NCBI RefSeq assembly: GCF_003286415.2
Contig: NZ_CP043450.1
Coordinates: 6,386,001-6,450,000 of the forward strand
Direction: 5' to 3'
Length of the DNA stretch: 64,000 bases
Source: Mucilaginibacter rubeus
GTDB lineage: Bacteria > Bacteroidota > Bacteroidia > Sphingobacteriales > Sphingobacteriaceae
Below, one piece after another: positions 32,673 through 41,220 of the stretch (position 1 is its first letter; each line of letters starts with the position of its first letter). The notes under the pieces are model-generated. The model was given only the letters and a program-made list of their open reading frames with translations, did no database searches and was not told the DNA's origin. The position numbers were made by a program, and so were the translations under genes.

Positions 32673-33455
32673 TTAATGACCTTGTTCGTGTACTTCATCT
32701 TCCCTGAACAGTTTCGCGCTGAAATAGTCGTTGTTCATGCGGGCAATGTTGGTCAATTTAATTTCCTTAGGGCACTCAGCTTCGCAGGCACCGGTGTTGG
32801 TACAGCTACCAAATCCTTCTTCATCCATCTGGGCAACCATTGATTGCACACGACGGTAACGCTCTGGCTGACCTTGTGGTAATAAACCTAACTGGGTGAT
32901 CTTAGCAGATACAAACAGCATAGCCGAAGCATTTTTACAAGCTGCAACGCATGCTCCGCAACCGATACAGGTAGCTGAGTTGAAGGCCTCGTCAGCAATA
33001 ACTTTAGGAATTGGGATTGCGTTACCATCAGGTACACCACCTGTGTTTACCGAAACGTAACCGCCTGCCTGCTGGATCCTGTCGAAAGCTGAACGGTCAA
33101 CCGCCAAGTCTTTTACGATAGGGAATGCTTCGGCGCGCCATGGCTCAATGGTGATAGTTTCGCCATCGTGGAAGGTACGCATGTGCAGCTGGCAGGTAGT
33201 GATACCGCGCTTTGGTCCGTGTGGGTGACCGTTGATATATAATGAACACATACCGCAGATGCCTTCGCGGCAGTCGTGGTCAAAGTTAATTGGCTCGTCA
33301 CCTTTATGGGTAAGGCTTTCGTTAACCACGTCGAGCATTTCAAGGAACGACATGTCAGGCGAAATATTTTCAGCTTTGTAGCTTACAAATTTACCCGAGG
33401 TTTGAGCATTTTTTTGACGCCATACTTTAAGCGTCAGGTTCATATTTCCGTTCAT
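32673..33455 (-). CDS. sdhB: Succinate dehydrogenase/fumarate reductase iron-sulfur subunit
   Basis: Passes electrons from FAD to quinone. 260 aa. The [2Fe-2S] cysteines are in CREGICGMCSLYING, the [4Fe-4S] in CIGCGACVAACKN and the [3Fe-4S] in CTNTGACEAECP. The sequence type matches Bacteroidota menaquinone-linked complexes. Two ATG starts are possible, 33455 and 33443. It is separated from sdhA by a repeat-flanked four-helix-bundle gene, which is unusual. Confidence 0.96.
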   Translation of the reverse strand: MNGNMNLTLKVWRQKNAQTSGKFVSYKAENISPDMSFLEMLDVVNESLTHKGDEPINFDHDCREGICGMCSLYINGHPHGPKRGITTCQLHMRTFHDGETITIEPWRAEAFPIVKDLAVDRSAFDRIQQAGGYVSVNTGGVPDGNAIPIPKVIADEAFNSATCIGCGACVAACKNASAMLFVSAKITQLGLLPQGQPERYRRVQSMVAQMDEEGFGSCTNTGACEAECPKEIKLTNIARMNNDYFSAKLFREDEVHEQGH

Positions 33456-33460
33456 TCTAT

Positions 33461-33494
33461 TTAGATTTGAGATATGAGATTTGAGACATGAGAC
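33461..33494. repeat. Left arm of inverted repeat flanking the four-helix-bundle gene
   Basis: Words GATTTGAGAT and GAGATATGAG. 33470-33488 pairs with 33912-33930 (18 of 19). It begins 6 nt before the sdhB start. Confidence 0.8.
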
Positions 33495-33504
33495 TTTTTA
33501 TCAG

Positions 33505-33858
33505 TTAGTTTGACAGCATTTTTTGAAAAGCATAGTTCATTTTTTGCAATTCTTCGATCTGCTTAAGTAGATCATTTAATACGTCGTCTTTTAAAAGGCC
33601 TAATTTATTTGATATAACTAATTGTGTTTGCAGCTCATATGAAGAACCATTAGCAATGCCTAAAAAACGGGAAAACTCTTTGTTTGAATTTCGTCCTGCT
33701 CCTTCGGCAATATTTGAAGGAATTGAAACAGCTGCACGTCTTATTTGACTTGTTAAGCCAAATCGTTCATCGGGCGGATAATTTGCGGTTGCCTTGTAAA
33801 CCAAAACCGCTAAATCAATGGCCTTTTGCCAAATTTTCAATTCTTTTAAATTGTGCAT
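33505..33858 (-). CDS. Four-helix-bundle protein (23S rRNA intervening-sequence family)
   Basis: 117 aa, helical, with family landmarks LKIWQKAIDLAVLVY (about 5-19), PPDERFGLTSQIRRAAVSIPSNIAEG (about 26-51) and EFSRFLGIANGSSYELQTQL. The family was first seen in insertions of 23S rRNA; the related Avd protein works with diversity-generating reverse transcriptases. Here it is inserted in the sdh operon, in the operon's direction, between inverted repeats at 33461 and 33912. I chose the ATG over an upstream TTG. The cellular role is unknown. Confidence 0.9.
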   Translation of the reverse strand: MHNLKELKIWQKAIDLAVLVYKATANYPPDERFGLTSQIRRAAVSIPSNIAEGAGRNSNKEFSRFLGIANGSSYELQTQLVISNKLGLLKDDVLNDLLKQIEELQKMNYAFQKMLSN

Positions 33859-33907
33859 GTTCTTCAAATATTAAAATCGAGGTTTTAGATGAGAGATCCA
33901 GAACTAT

Positions 33908-33946
33908 TTATTGTCTCAAATCTCACATCTAATATCTCATATCTAA
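33908..33946. repeat. Right arm of inverted repeat flanking the four-helix-bundle gene
   Basis: Inverse words CAAATCTCACATCT and ATATCTCATATCTAAG. It ends 2 nt before the sdhA stop codon, so the unit 33461-33946 fills the sdhA-sdhB gap. Confidence 0.8.
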
Positions 33947-33948
33947 GA

Positions 33949-35883
33949 TTAAGCATAGTTTCTTTGAGACAGGTGAACTGCTTCAAATGTCAATTGCTCT
34001 TTATGTAATTCTTCCGGCTGATTTTCGCCTTTGAATTCCCAGGCAGCTACAAACGCGAAGTTTTCGTCATCACGTAATGCTTCACCATCTGCAGTTTGTG
34101 ATTCAACCCTGAAGTGGCCACCGCATGATTCTTTACGCATCAAAGCGTCGTCGATCATCAGCTCGCCAAGTTCAATGAAATCGGCTACGCGGCCAGCTCT
34201 TTCTAACGAAGCGTTTACTTCTTCGTTCTCGCCGGTTACGATAGCGTTTTTCCAGAAATCAGCTTTCAATGCCTGGATCAGGCCTTTTGCTTTTCTCAAA
34301 CCTTCGTCGGTACGGGCCATACCGCAATATTCCCACATAATGTGGCCAAGCTCGCGGTGGTACTCGTTAGTAGTTTTAGTGCCTTTAAGGGCCAGTAATT
34401 TATTTACGTGGTCAACTACGTCTTTTTTGGTGGCTGCAAAAGCTGGGTGGTTAGTGTCAACCTTTTTAGGGCCGATCTTAGCCAGGTAATCACCAAGGGT
34501 ATAAGGGATCACGAAGTAGCCATCTGATAAACCCTGCATCAGTGCAGATGCACCAAGGCGGTTAGCACCGTGGTCAGAGAAGTTACACTCGCCCAAAGCA
34601 TATAAGCCGGGGATTGTAGTGCTCAGGTTATAATCAACCCAAAGACCGCCCATGGTATAGTGAACCGCAGGGTAAATACGCATTGGTTGTTTATATGGGT
34701 TTTCATCCGTGATCTGGATGTACATATCAAACAGGTTACCGTATTTGGCTTTAACGGTTTCTTCGCCTAAACGCTTAATAGCATCGGCAAAATCAAGGAA
34801 TACTGCGAAACCAGATCCACCTACACCTTTACCTTCTTCAACCATTTCCTTTGCGTTACGTGAAGCCACGTCGCGCGGAACAAGGTTACCGAAAGCCGGG
34901 TATTTACGCTCAAGGAAATAATCACGATCGTCCTCTTTAACCTGGTCTGCTTTCAATGTGCCTTTACGTAATTGCTCGGCAATTTCAACAGTTTTAGGAG
35001 CCCATACCCTACCGTCGTTACGCAGCGACTCAGACATCAGCGTAAGCTTAGACTGGTGATCGCCGGTTACCGGGATACAGGTTGGGTGAATTTGAGTATA
35101 GCAAGGGTTACCGAAGAAAGCACCGCGTTTGTGTGCCCTCCAGGCTGCCGTTACGTTTGAGCCAATAGCGTTTGTTGACAGGTAGAATACGTTGCTGTAG
35201 CCACCGGTACATAACAATACCGCATGACCAGCATGGGTATCAATAGCGCCGGTTAGCATGTTACGGGTAACAATACCTTTGGCATGGCCATCGATAGTTA
35301 CCACGTCAAGCATTTCGTGGCGGGTGTACATTTTTACTTTACCGGCATGGATCTGGCGGTTAAGGGCGGAGTATGCGCCTAATAAAAGCTGCTGTCCTGT
35401 CTGGCCCCTTGCGTAGAAAGTACGGGATACCTGTGAACCACCGAATGAACGGTTATCCAGCAAGCCGCCGTATTCGCGGGCAAAAGGTACGCCTTGTGCT
35501 ACGCACTGGTCAATAATGTTTACCGAAACTTCGGCCAAACGGTGAACGTTTGATTCGCGGGCACGGTAATCGCCACCTTTAATGGTATCGTAAAATAAAC
35601 GGAAAACGCTGTCGCCGTCGTTCTGGTAGTTTTTAGCGGCATTGATACCACCTTGTGCAGCAATAGAGTGCGCACGGCGGGGACTGTCCTGAAAACAAAA
35701 TGCCTTAACGTTGTAACCCAGCTCGCCCAAGGTGGCAGCTGCCGAAGCGCCGGCCAAACCGGTACCTACAATAATGATATCGTATTTACGCTTGTTGGCG
35801 GGGTTAACCAGCTTCAGATCAAATTTATGCTTGCTCCATTTTTCGGCTAATGGGCCTTGAGGAATTTTAGCATCTAATGTCAT
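33949..35883 (-). CDS. sdhA: Succinate dehydrogenase/fumarate reductase flavoprotein subunit
   Basis: Oxidises succinate to fumarate. 644 aa. FAD-binding IIVGTGLAGASAAATLGELG (about 36-55); the RAHSIAAQGGINAAKN stretch bears the flavin-linking histidine. Substrate-binding HPTCIP and the catalytic Arg region follow. The C-terminal helical domain is complete. It lies 42 nt after sdhC. Confidence 0.97.
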   Translation of the reverse strand: MTLDAKIPQGPLAEKWSKHKFDLKLVNPANKRKYDIIIVGTGLAGASAAATLGELGYNVKAFCFQDSPRRAHSIAAQGGINAAKNYQNDGDSVFRLFYDTIKGGDYRARESNVHRLAEVSVNIIDQCVAQGVPFAREYGGLLDNRSFGGSQVSRTFYARGQTGQQLLLGAYSALNRQIHAGKVKMYTRHEMLDVVTIDGHAKGIVTRNMLTGAIDTHAGHAVLLCTGGYSNVFYLSTNAIGSNVTAAWRAHKRGAFFGNPCYTQIHPTCIPVTGDHQSKLTLMSESLRNDGRVWAPKTVEIAEQLRKGTLKADQVKEDDRDYFLERKYPAFGNLVPRDVASRNAKEMVEEGKGVGGSGFAVFLDFADAIKRLGEETVKAKYGNLFDMYIQITDENPYKQPMRIYPAVHYTMGGLWVDYNLSTTIPGLYALGECNFSDHGANRLGASALMQGLSDGYFVIPYTLGDYLAKIGPKKVDTNHPAFAATKKDVVDHVNKLLALKGTKTTNEYHRELGHIMWEYCGMARTDEGLRKAKGLIQALKADFWKNAIVTGENEEVNASLERAGRVADFIELGELMIDDALMRKESCGGHFRVESQTADGEALRDDENFAFVAAWEFKGENQPEELHKEQLTFEAVHLSQRNYA

Positions 35884-35925
35884 CTCTTCTTTGTATTTAT
35901 GTTTATGGCTTTTGGCCAGCTAAAC

Positions 35926-36717
35926 TTAGTGAGCTCCCTGGGTTGATAAATAGTAATAATAAACCGGCATGGCGGCAAAAGCAAGCGGAATAATAACCGC
36001 AAACAGCCATGTGCCAATAAAATAAACTACCGGAGTATATTTACGGTGTACCCAGCCCAGCGTACGGAACGCGCTCTGGAAACCATGTAACAAGTGAAAT
36101 GCTACAGCACCCATAGCTATTACGTAAAATATAACGTAAATAAGGTTGCTGAAGCTATAAGCAACACGTGCGTGCAAGTCCTTTACCCTAACAACTTCCA
36201 CATTGTTTTCGGTTGATACCGAGTGGCTGAATTCAGCGTTAGCAGGAGTATAATCACTAACTTTTGTTTCGCCTGTTGCCAGATCGGTACGGTACTCTTT
36301 AAAGCCCATGGTTTTGTCGTTGTGGTAACGAAACCAGAAATCGCCCATGTGGATAACGATAAACAGGAACATGATTGAACCTAAAAGGCCCATGTTTTTT
36401 GATGACCATGAGGCATCAGATTTTGCCGCTACTGCATAGCGTACCGGGCGGGCTTTACGGTTTTTGACAGTCAGGATCAGGCCGTATAGTGCATGCACCA
36501 AAATAGAAAGGTACAACAGGTATGCTATAACTTCAATAGGCGGGAAATGCGTAAGGAAGTTGGCATACACGTTAAAACTGAAACCGTTATCGTTGTTAAA
36601 CAATAGCAGGTTGCCGCCTACGTGCACAATTAAAAACGTGCACAGAAACAAGCCTGTTAAAGCCATGATCAGCTTTTTGCCCAGCGACGAGTTTAAGGTT
36701 TGTTTGAATTCGCTCAT
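35926..36717 (-). CDS. sdhC: Succinate dehydrogenase cytochrome b subunit
   Basis: A 263-aa membrane anchor with five TM helices (about 15-35, 60-80, 105-125, 185-205, 230-255). Histidines in HVGG, LVHALYG, IHMGDFWFRYH and HLLHGFQ fit the two-heme b fold of B-type (Wolinella-like) fumarate reductases. It donates to menaquinone. First gene of the operon; a TACTTTTG box lies 20 nt upstream. Confidence 0.95.
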   Translation of the reverse strand: MSEFKQTLNSSLGKKLIMALTGLFLCTFLIVHVGGNLLLFNNDNGFSFNVYANFLTHFPPIEVIAYLLYLSILVHALYGLILTVKNRKARPVRYAVAAKSDASWSSKNMGLLGSIMFLFIVIHMGDFWFRYHNDKTMGFKEYRTDLATGETKVSDYTPANAEFSHSVSTENNVEVVRVKDLHARVAYSFSNLIYVIFYVIAMGAVAFHLLHGFQSAFRTLGWVHRKYTPVVYFIGTWLFAVIIPLAFAAMPVYYYYLSTQGAH

Positions 36718-36737
36718 TATGAATTGGATTTATAAGG

Positions 36738-36745
36738 CAAAAGTA
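36738..36745 (-). promoter_or_regulatory. TACTTTTG -7 box of the sdh operon
   Basis: Consensus TAnnTTTG on the minus strand, 20 nt before sdhC. Confidence 0.5.
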
Positions 36746-36885
36746 TTTATTAAATAACAAAACATAGAAGAGGTTTTGGCTTATTGAAGACCAAAAATCT
36801 ATTTAGAATCAATCTAAAGCAATGCGTTCTTTTTTTATGCCAATTATGCCTGTTGTACTATATTAGTGCTGTCTAAATTTTATCT

Positions 36886-38034
36886 ATGAAAAGTTTTTCG
36901 GTTGTTTTACTTGCCCTTGCCATCAGCGGATGCACTACCAAATACGCTCATGTTGAGTTTGATGGAACCGCTAAAGGGGTTAAAAGCGGCGTATTTATTG
37001 TTAAAGACCATTCAAAAAACTCGCTTTACGGGGTAAATATTAAAGATGGCAAATTTCATATAGAAAGCAAGGTGCTTGAAGTGCCGGGCTATTATGTGAT
37101 GGATATAACCGATGATGCCAATTCGCGGGAGCAGCACAATCCCTTTGAGATTTATTTGGAAGACGGGAAATATACCATTGAGGCCGAAGCGGATAAGCTT
37201 GCAAATTACCCCAAAATAACCGCCCCCTCATCTGCTACGCAACAGCAGTTAACAGCATTTTATACCATGGTTGACCAGATGAATGGCGACCTGAACCAAA
37301 AACTGGCCGAGCTAAACGCTAAAGTTAACAGTAAAGCATCTGATGCCTTACCCAAGGATCAGTTTAATGCACTGCTTAATTCGGTATCTGAACTGGAGGG
37401 TAAAAAGTATGGTATAGTGGAGCGGGCATTTGAAAAGTATGTAACCGAAAACCCACAGAATACCATTGGCGCGCATGTTATGCTGAGACAGGATTATGAA
37501 AGCGATCCTGTTTTTTATAATAAGATTTACCAGAAATTTAGCCCGGTAGTTAAAGCTACCGAAGATGGCAAAGAGATTGGTGATAAATTAAGTAAACTGA
37601 TAAAATTGGTACCCGGCCACGAAGCGCCGCCTATTGCCGGCAAATTGATAAGCGGCAAGCCGTTTGATCCTAAAGGCATGCATAAGAAAATTTTCCTGAT
37701 TGATTTTTGGAGGGCTGGAAACCAGATTGCCCGGATCAACCATGCCGAAATTAAAACCATGCTTAAGGACCTTGGTAAAGGTGGCTTTGAAGTGATCAGC
37801 GTATCGATGGATACCAAACGGGATTGGTGGACAACCGCCGTTGATGAAGATAAAATAACCTGGACACAGGTATCAGACCTGAAAGGCGATGATTCGCCCA
37901 ATACTCAAAACTGGAGCTTAACCCGACTGCCACGCTATGATTTGGTTGATGGCAATTGGCATATTATTGAGCGGGACATTACTTTTAGCCAGGTTTATTT
38001 AGAGGTTCAGCAGTATTTAAAAAAGCATCCTTAA
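36886..38034 (+). CDS. Lipoprotein with degenerate thioredoxin-like domain
   Basis: 382 aa. Lipobox AISGC (Cys16). The N-terminal half (about 20-130) is DUF4369-like beta structure, then a helical linker (about 130-240) and a C-terminal thioredoxin/AhpC-TSA fold (about 245-382: GHEAPPIAGK, IFLIDFWRAGNQIARINH, GGFEVISVSMD). The normal WCxxC site reads WRAGNQ, so the protein cannot act as a disulfide oxidoreductase. The overall plan is that of Bacteroidota TlpA-like lipoproteins. It ends in a 3-nt stop-codon overlap with convergent pdeM. Confidence 0.82.
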   Translation: MKSFSVVLLALAISGCTTKYAHVEFDGTAKGVKSGVFIVKDHSKNSLYGVNIKDGKFHIESKVLEVPGYYVMDITDDANSREQHNPFEIYLEDGKYTIEAEADKLANYPKITAPSSATQQQLTAFYTMVDQMNGDLNQKLAELNAKVNSKASDALPKDQFNALLNSVSELEGKKYGIVERAFEKYVTENPQNTIGAHVMLRQDYESDPVFYNKIYQKFSPVVKATEDGKEIGDKLSKLIKLVPGHEAPPIAGKLISGKPFDPKGMHKKIFLIDFWRAGNQIARINHAEIKTMLKDLGKGGFEVISVSMDTKRDWWTTAVDEDKITWTQVSDLKGDDSPNTQNWSLTRLPRYDLVDGNWHIIERDITFSQVYLEVQQYLKKHP

Positions 38035-38690
38035 GCGATAGGCACAACTTTGTCTTTTAAAACGGCAAAGATCCTGTCGGTTTGAACGCTGCGGATAGCA
38101 ACCCGGCCGGTAAATTTCCCGAAGGATGGCAAGATCCCCTGTTTGCCGCCAAAAGCAAAGCAAGGCAAGGTTATACTTTGACGCGCCTTACCGCTCAGGT
38201 TTACCCCGGGGTGGATGTGCCCGCAAAAAACGTAACCGGCTTTTTCCTCCTGGTCATTGGCCAGCGGATGGTGCATCATCAGGAAAGGGCCAATCAATAG
38301 TTCGTCGTGTAGTTCGATATTCAGGTTGTGGTAATGTTTATCTGCAATGATATCATGATTGCCCCGGATCAGCACAATCTGTAATGCCGGGAACTGGCTT
38401 CTCCAGAGAATAAACCAATCCCAATCATTATTCATATCGCTATGAAACAGATCGCCCAGAAAAATTAACTTCTCCGGTCTGTGTTCGTAGATCAGGTCCG
38501 ACAGTACGGCCAGGTCGCTTTGCTCCATATCGCGCGGTACTGCTATGCCCGCCTTTCGGAAATGCCCAACCTTGCCCAAATGCACATCTGCAATGATCAG
38601 GGCGTTTTGTTGTTGCCAGTAAATAGCTTTTTGTGGTAATAATAAAAGATCCTGCCCCAGCAGGTTAAAAGAAGTAGCCGCACTAATCAT
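38031..38690 (-). CDS. pdeM: Ligase-associated DNA damage response endonuclease PdeM
   Basis: A calcineurin-type metallophosphoesterase of 219 aa with ADVHLGK, GDLFHSD, IRGNHD and GHIHPG, all metal-binding motifs of the family. PdeM genes usually sit with an LHR-type helicase, exonuclease and ATP-dependent DNA ligase; none is adjacent here. I chose the ATG giving MISAATSF because the TACCTTTG promoter box lies just upstream of it. The longer frame would start inside the promoter. Confidence 0.88.
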   Translation of the reverse strand: MISAATSFNLLGQDLLLLPQKAIYWQQQNALIIADVHLGKVGHFRKAGIAVPRDMEQSDLAVLSDLIYEHRPEKLIFLGDLFHSDMNNDWDWFILWRSQFPALQIVLIRGNHDIIADKHYHNLNIELHDELLIGPFLMMHHPLANDQEEKAGYVFCGHIHPGVNLSGKARQSITLPCFAFGGKQGILPSFGKFTGRVAIRSVQTDRIFAVLKDKVVPIA

Positions 38691-38695
38691 TAAGG

Positions 38696-38703
38696 CAAAG
38701 GTA
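38696..38703 (-). promoter_or_regulatory. TACCTTTG -7 box of pdeM, 5 nt from the start codon
   Basis: On the minus strand TACCTTTG is followed by CCTTA and ATG, predicting a near-leaderless transcript. Confidence 0.55.
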
Positions 38704-38707
38704 CACA

Positions 38708-38732
38708 AGCCCCCCGGCCCCCTAAAGGGGGA
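38708..38732. repeat. C-rich hairpin repeat near pdeM
   Basis: AGCCCCCCGGCCCCCTAAAG continuing to GGGGAG; stem CCCCC/GGGGG. Same word as after the efp and GH43 stop codons. Confidence 0.7.
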
Positions 38733-38860
38733 GTGGAAATATTTTTTTATTTAGGGTGTAACCTGTTTAAAAAACGTGTGGTCATAGTTTACAAATACAC
38801 CACAACGGGGTATTTGCAGAGATAAAGAACAATATTAACTTAATTAAAAAAACAAATATT

Positions 38861-39235
38861 ATGGGCGCAGGTGAATTGGGTGTATTAGCAGGAATAATAA
38901 TACCCCTCAGCTTATTCGCAATGATCTTCGGGATCGTTTATTTAAACAAACGGGAGAAATTAGCAATGATCGAAAGAAACATGGATCCAAGGAGTTATAA
39001 ACCGCAATCGGCTCCTTATCAAAATTTAAAATGGGGCTTGCTGCTCATCGGTTCAGGTATCGGCTTGTTTTTAGCCTATGTTTTAAACCGTGGTATATTC
39101 AATAGTTTTGATGACGATGTTTTCTTTTTATATGTATCGCTGATAGCTGTTTTTGGAGGAGCCGGTCTGTTTTTATCATACCGCATCGAAAAAAGGGAAG
39201 TGCTGGATAAAGAAGAAAAGGTTTTTGAAAAGTAA
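38861..39235 (+). CDS. Small membrane protein (DUF6249-like)
   Basis: 124 aa with three hydrophobic segments: about 5-26, 52-72 and 83-105. The family segment KREKLAMIERNMDP follows TM1 (about 30-43), and the C-terminus is charged. Function unknown; similar small proteins are common in Bacteroidota and often near sigma-factor genes, which is not the case here. A terminator follows. Confidence 0.78.
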   Translation: MGAGELGVLAGIIIPLSLFAMIFGIVYLNKREKLAMIERNMDPRSYKPQSAPYQNLKWGLLLIGSGIGLFLAYVLNRGIFNSFDDDVFFLYVSLIAVFGGAGLFLSYRIEKREVLDKEEKVFEK

Positions 39236-39256
39236 CGAACACTCCTGGCAATATTG

Positions 39257-39284
39257 AAGCCCCTGCAAAACAGGGGCTTTTTTG
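39257..39284 (+). terminator. Terminator of the small membrane protein gene
   Basis: AAGCCCCTG pairs with CAGGGGCTT, followed by TTTTTG. Confidence 0.92.
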
Positions 39285-39346
39285 TTGACTATTATCGCTG
39301 TAAAGACCGGATTGCTGATTGCCGGATACGAAGAGTTTTGAGTGTT

Positions 39347-39862
39347 TTACTCAATCCCGTACCGCTCTTTAAATAAATTTAAATGGTGGCGTTCGTGTCC
39401 GGCCAGCATATATACAAATGATATAACGGTAAACAGATGGTTACTGGCTATCCCGGTACGGGCTAATTGTTCATCGGTGAAAGCTTTAACCATGTACAGG
39501 TTAGCCTGGCGTAAGGCCCGGAACTCTTCGGCAAGGTCTTTTATATCCTGGCTATTAAAGTCGGTATTGTTAACATATACATCCTGATCAAAACCAGGCA
39601 GTTCGGTATAGTTGCGTGAAAATACCAGGGCGCGGTAGGCAAAGGTTCGCTCGGTATCAATCATGTGCCCCAAAGCCTGTTTAACTGTCCATTTGTCCGG
39701 AGCGTAGGCATATAAACCCTGCTCGTTGGTTAAATTGCTGAACAGCTTGTAGCTGGTATCCATTTGCTGTTCAAGCATGTTAATTACATTATTGTCGCCA
39801 ACAAGCCCCACATATCCCGCTGCAAACGGCGAATAATCACCTGGTTTTGGTTTTGTTATCAT
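39347..39862 (-). CDS. DinB family protein
   Basis: 171 aa, four-helix-bundle metal-binding family. Metal histidines are in LGHMIDTERTFAYR (about 66-79) and in AGHERHHLNLF (about 153-163). Members include thiol-dependent S-transferases; the substrate is unknown. It overlaps the upstream histidine kinase gene by 26 nt, so it is probably translated from the same mRNA. Confidence 0.88.
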   Translation of the reverse strand: MITKPKPGDYSPFAAGYVGLVGDNNVINMLEQQMDTSYKLFSNLTNEQGLYAYAPDKWTVKQALGHMIDTERTFAYRALVFSRNYTELPGFDQDVYVNNTDFNSQDIKDLAEEFRALRQANLYMVKAFTDEQLARTGIASNHLFTVISFVYMLAGHERHHLNLFKERYGIE

Positions 39863-41051
39863 TGCGCGTGTTTTTTAATACTATCCTGAAAGTTGTTCCC
39901 TTCCCTACTTCCGAATCCTTCACAAAAATCTGCCCGTTATGGTAGTTCTCCACTATACGTTTGGTAAGCGATAAGCCCAGTCCCCAGCCCCGCTTGCGCG
40001 TAGTATAGCCGGGTTGAAAAACGGTATCGAATTTAGAGCGTGGAATCCCCTTGCCGGTATCTGTAATATCGATAAAGATCTGGTTTTTTACCTTGTTTCC
40101 GCTGATCTCCACCTTGATGCTGCCCTTGCCTTCAATGGCGTTAACGGCATTTTTTAATATGTTTTCTATCACCCAATCAAACAGCGGAATGTTAAGTCCG
40201 GCTTTTAAGTGTGGGTTACCGGTAAGTTCAAAGCTGATATTTTTGCTTACGCGGACTTTAAAGTAATCAACAAAATCTTTCACTACGGCATAAACGCCAT
40301 GCTCTTCCAGAACTGATTTGGAGCCTATTTTAGAAAAACGATCTGCCACAATTTCCAGACGCTTTACGTCGTTCTCCATCTCGGCTATCAGCACATCGTC
40401 TTCGGCGTTAAATTTCTCCTTCATCAACTCAATCCATGCAATGAGCGATGATATGGGTGTGCCCAACTGATGAGCGGTTTCCTTGGCCAAACCAACCCAA
40501 ACCTGGTCTTGCTCCGATTTGCGCGAGGAACTGAAAGCCGTATAGGCCGTCAATAAAAATATGGCAATTACCGTGAGCTGGACGTAGGGGAACAAGCGAA
40601 GCTGCGTGAGCAGGGCCGAATCTTTATAGTAAACATAATTGTCGTCGCCCAAAACTTTAAACTTGATAGGCGCATGCTGCTCCTTCATATAAGCAAGCTC
40701 TTCCTTAAAGTAGCTCGGGTCGTATTTTTTCTTTTTATACTCGGCTTCCAGCTTGGTATAGGCTTTTGAGGTGTCCAATCCGCGACTTAAAATGATCTCC
40801 CCTTTTTCGTCGGTAATAATAGCCGGTACCGTTAAGCTATCGCGTACAGCAATTACGTAATTAAAAAAATCGTCATCGTCCGAATTGAGTAACTGCCTCA
40901 TAGTCATGGCCCAAACCTGGGCGCGTGTACGCTCGGAGCGGGCGATGTTTTTTACCAGGTAACGGGTATAAACCAATGAGCCAATTGCAATTACTACGGC
41001 AAACGTAAGGAGTAAATATTTCCAACGTTTTTTCTGTTGATATGGGTTCAT
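39837..41051 (-). CDS. Membrane sensor histidine kinase
   Basis: 404 aa. TM1 at about 10-30, periplasmic sensor about 31-160, TM2 about 158-178. HisKA follows with phospho-His in KETAHQLGTPISSLIAW (about 190-206). HATPase has NILKNAVNAIEG, DTGKGI and GWGLGLSL. No HAMP domain is evident. The ATG at 41051 is preferred over a GTG three codons upstream. No response regulator is adjacent. Confidence 0.92.
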   Translation of the reverse strand: MNPYQQKKRWKYLLLTFAVVIAIGSLVYTRYLVKNIARSERTRAQVWAMTMRQLLNSDDDDFFNYVIAVRDSLTVPAIITDEKGEIILSRGLDTSKAYTKLEAEYKKKKYDPSYFKEELAYMKEQHAPIKFKVLGDDNYVYYKDSALLTQLRLFPYVQLTVIAIFLLTAYTAFSSSRKSEQDQVWVGLAKETAHQLGTPISSLIAWIELMKEKFNAEDDVLIAEMENDVKRLEIVADRFSKIGSKSVLEEHGVYAVVKDFVDYFKVRVSKNISFELTGNPHLKAGLNIPLFDWVIENILKNAVNAIEGKGSIKVEISGNKVKNQIFIDITDTGKGIPRSKFDTVFQPGYTTRKRGWGLGLSLTKRIVENYHNGQIFVKDSEVGKGTTFRIVLKNTRNDNKTKTR

Positions 41052-41107
41052 ACTGGGCACAGCCCAAATAACGTAAAATTGCTTTGTAAAATATAATTTT
41101 TGTTAGT

Positions 41108-41187
41108 GGTTCATAGTTGATGGTTCATTGTTCATAGTTGCGCCATTTCTGCTATAATACGATGAACCATGATCTATGAACTATAAG
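41108..41187. repeat. Reiterated-word inverted repeat (GGTTCATAG words)
   Basis: The left arm 41108-41137 and right arm 41161-41187 carry inverse versions of GGTTCATAGTTGATGGTTC. It is in the divergent promoter region of the histidine kinase and gltX. Confidence 0.78.
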
Positions 41188-41204
41188 CTTTCCGCTTAAT
41201 AACC

Positions 41205-41212
41205 TATCTTTG
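41205..41212 (+). promoter_or_regulatory. TATCTTTG -7 box of gltX, 8 nt from the start codon
   Basis: TATCTTTG, then CCCCCATC and ATG; any leader would be only a few nt. Confidence 0.55.
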
Positions 41213-41220
41213 CCCCCATC

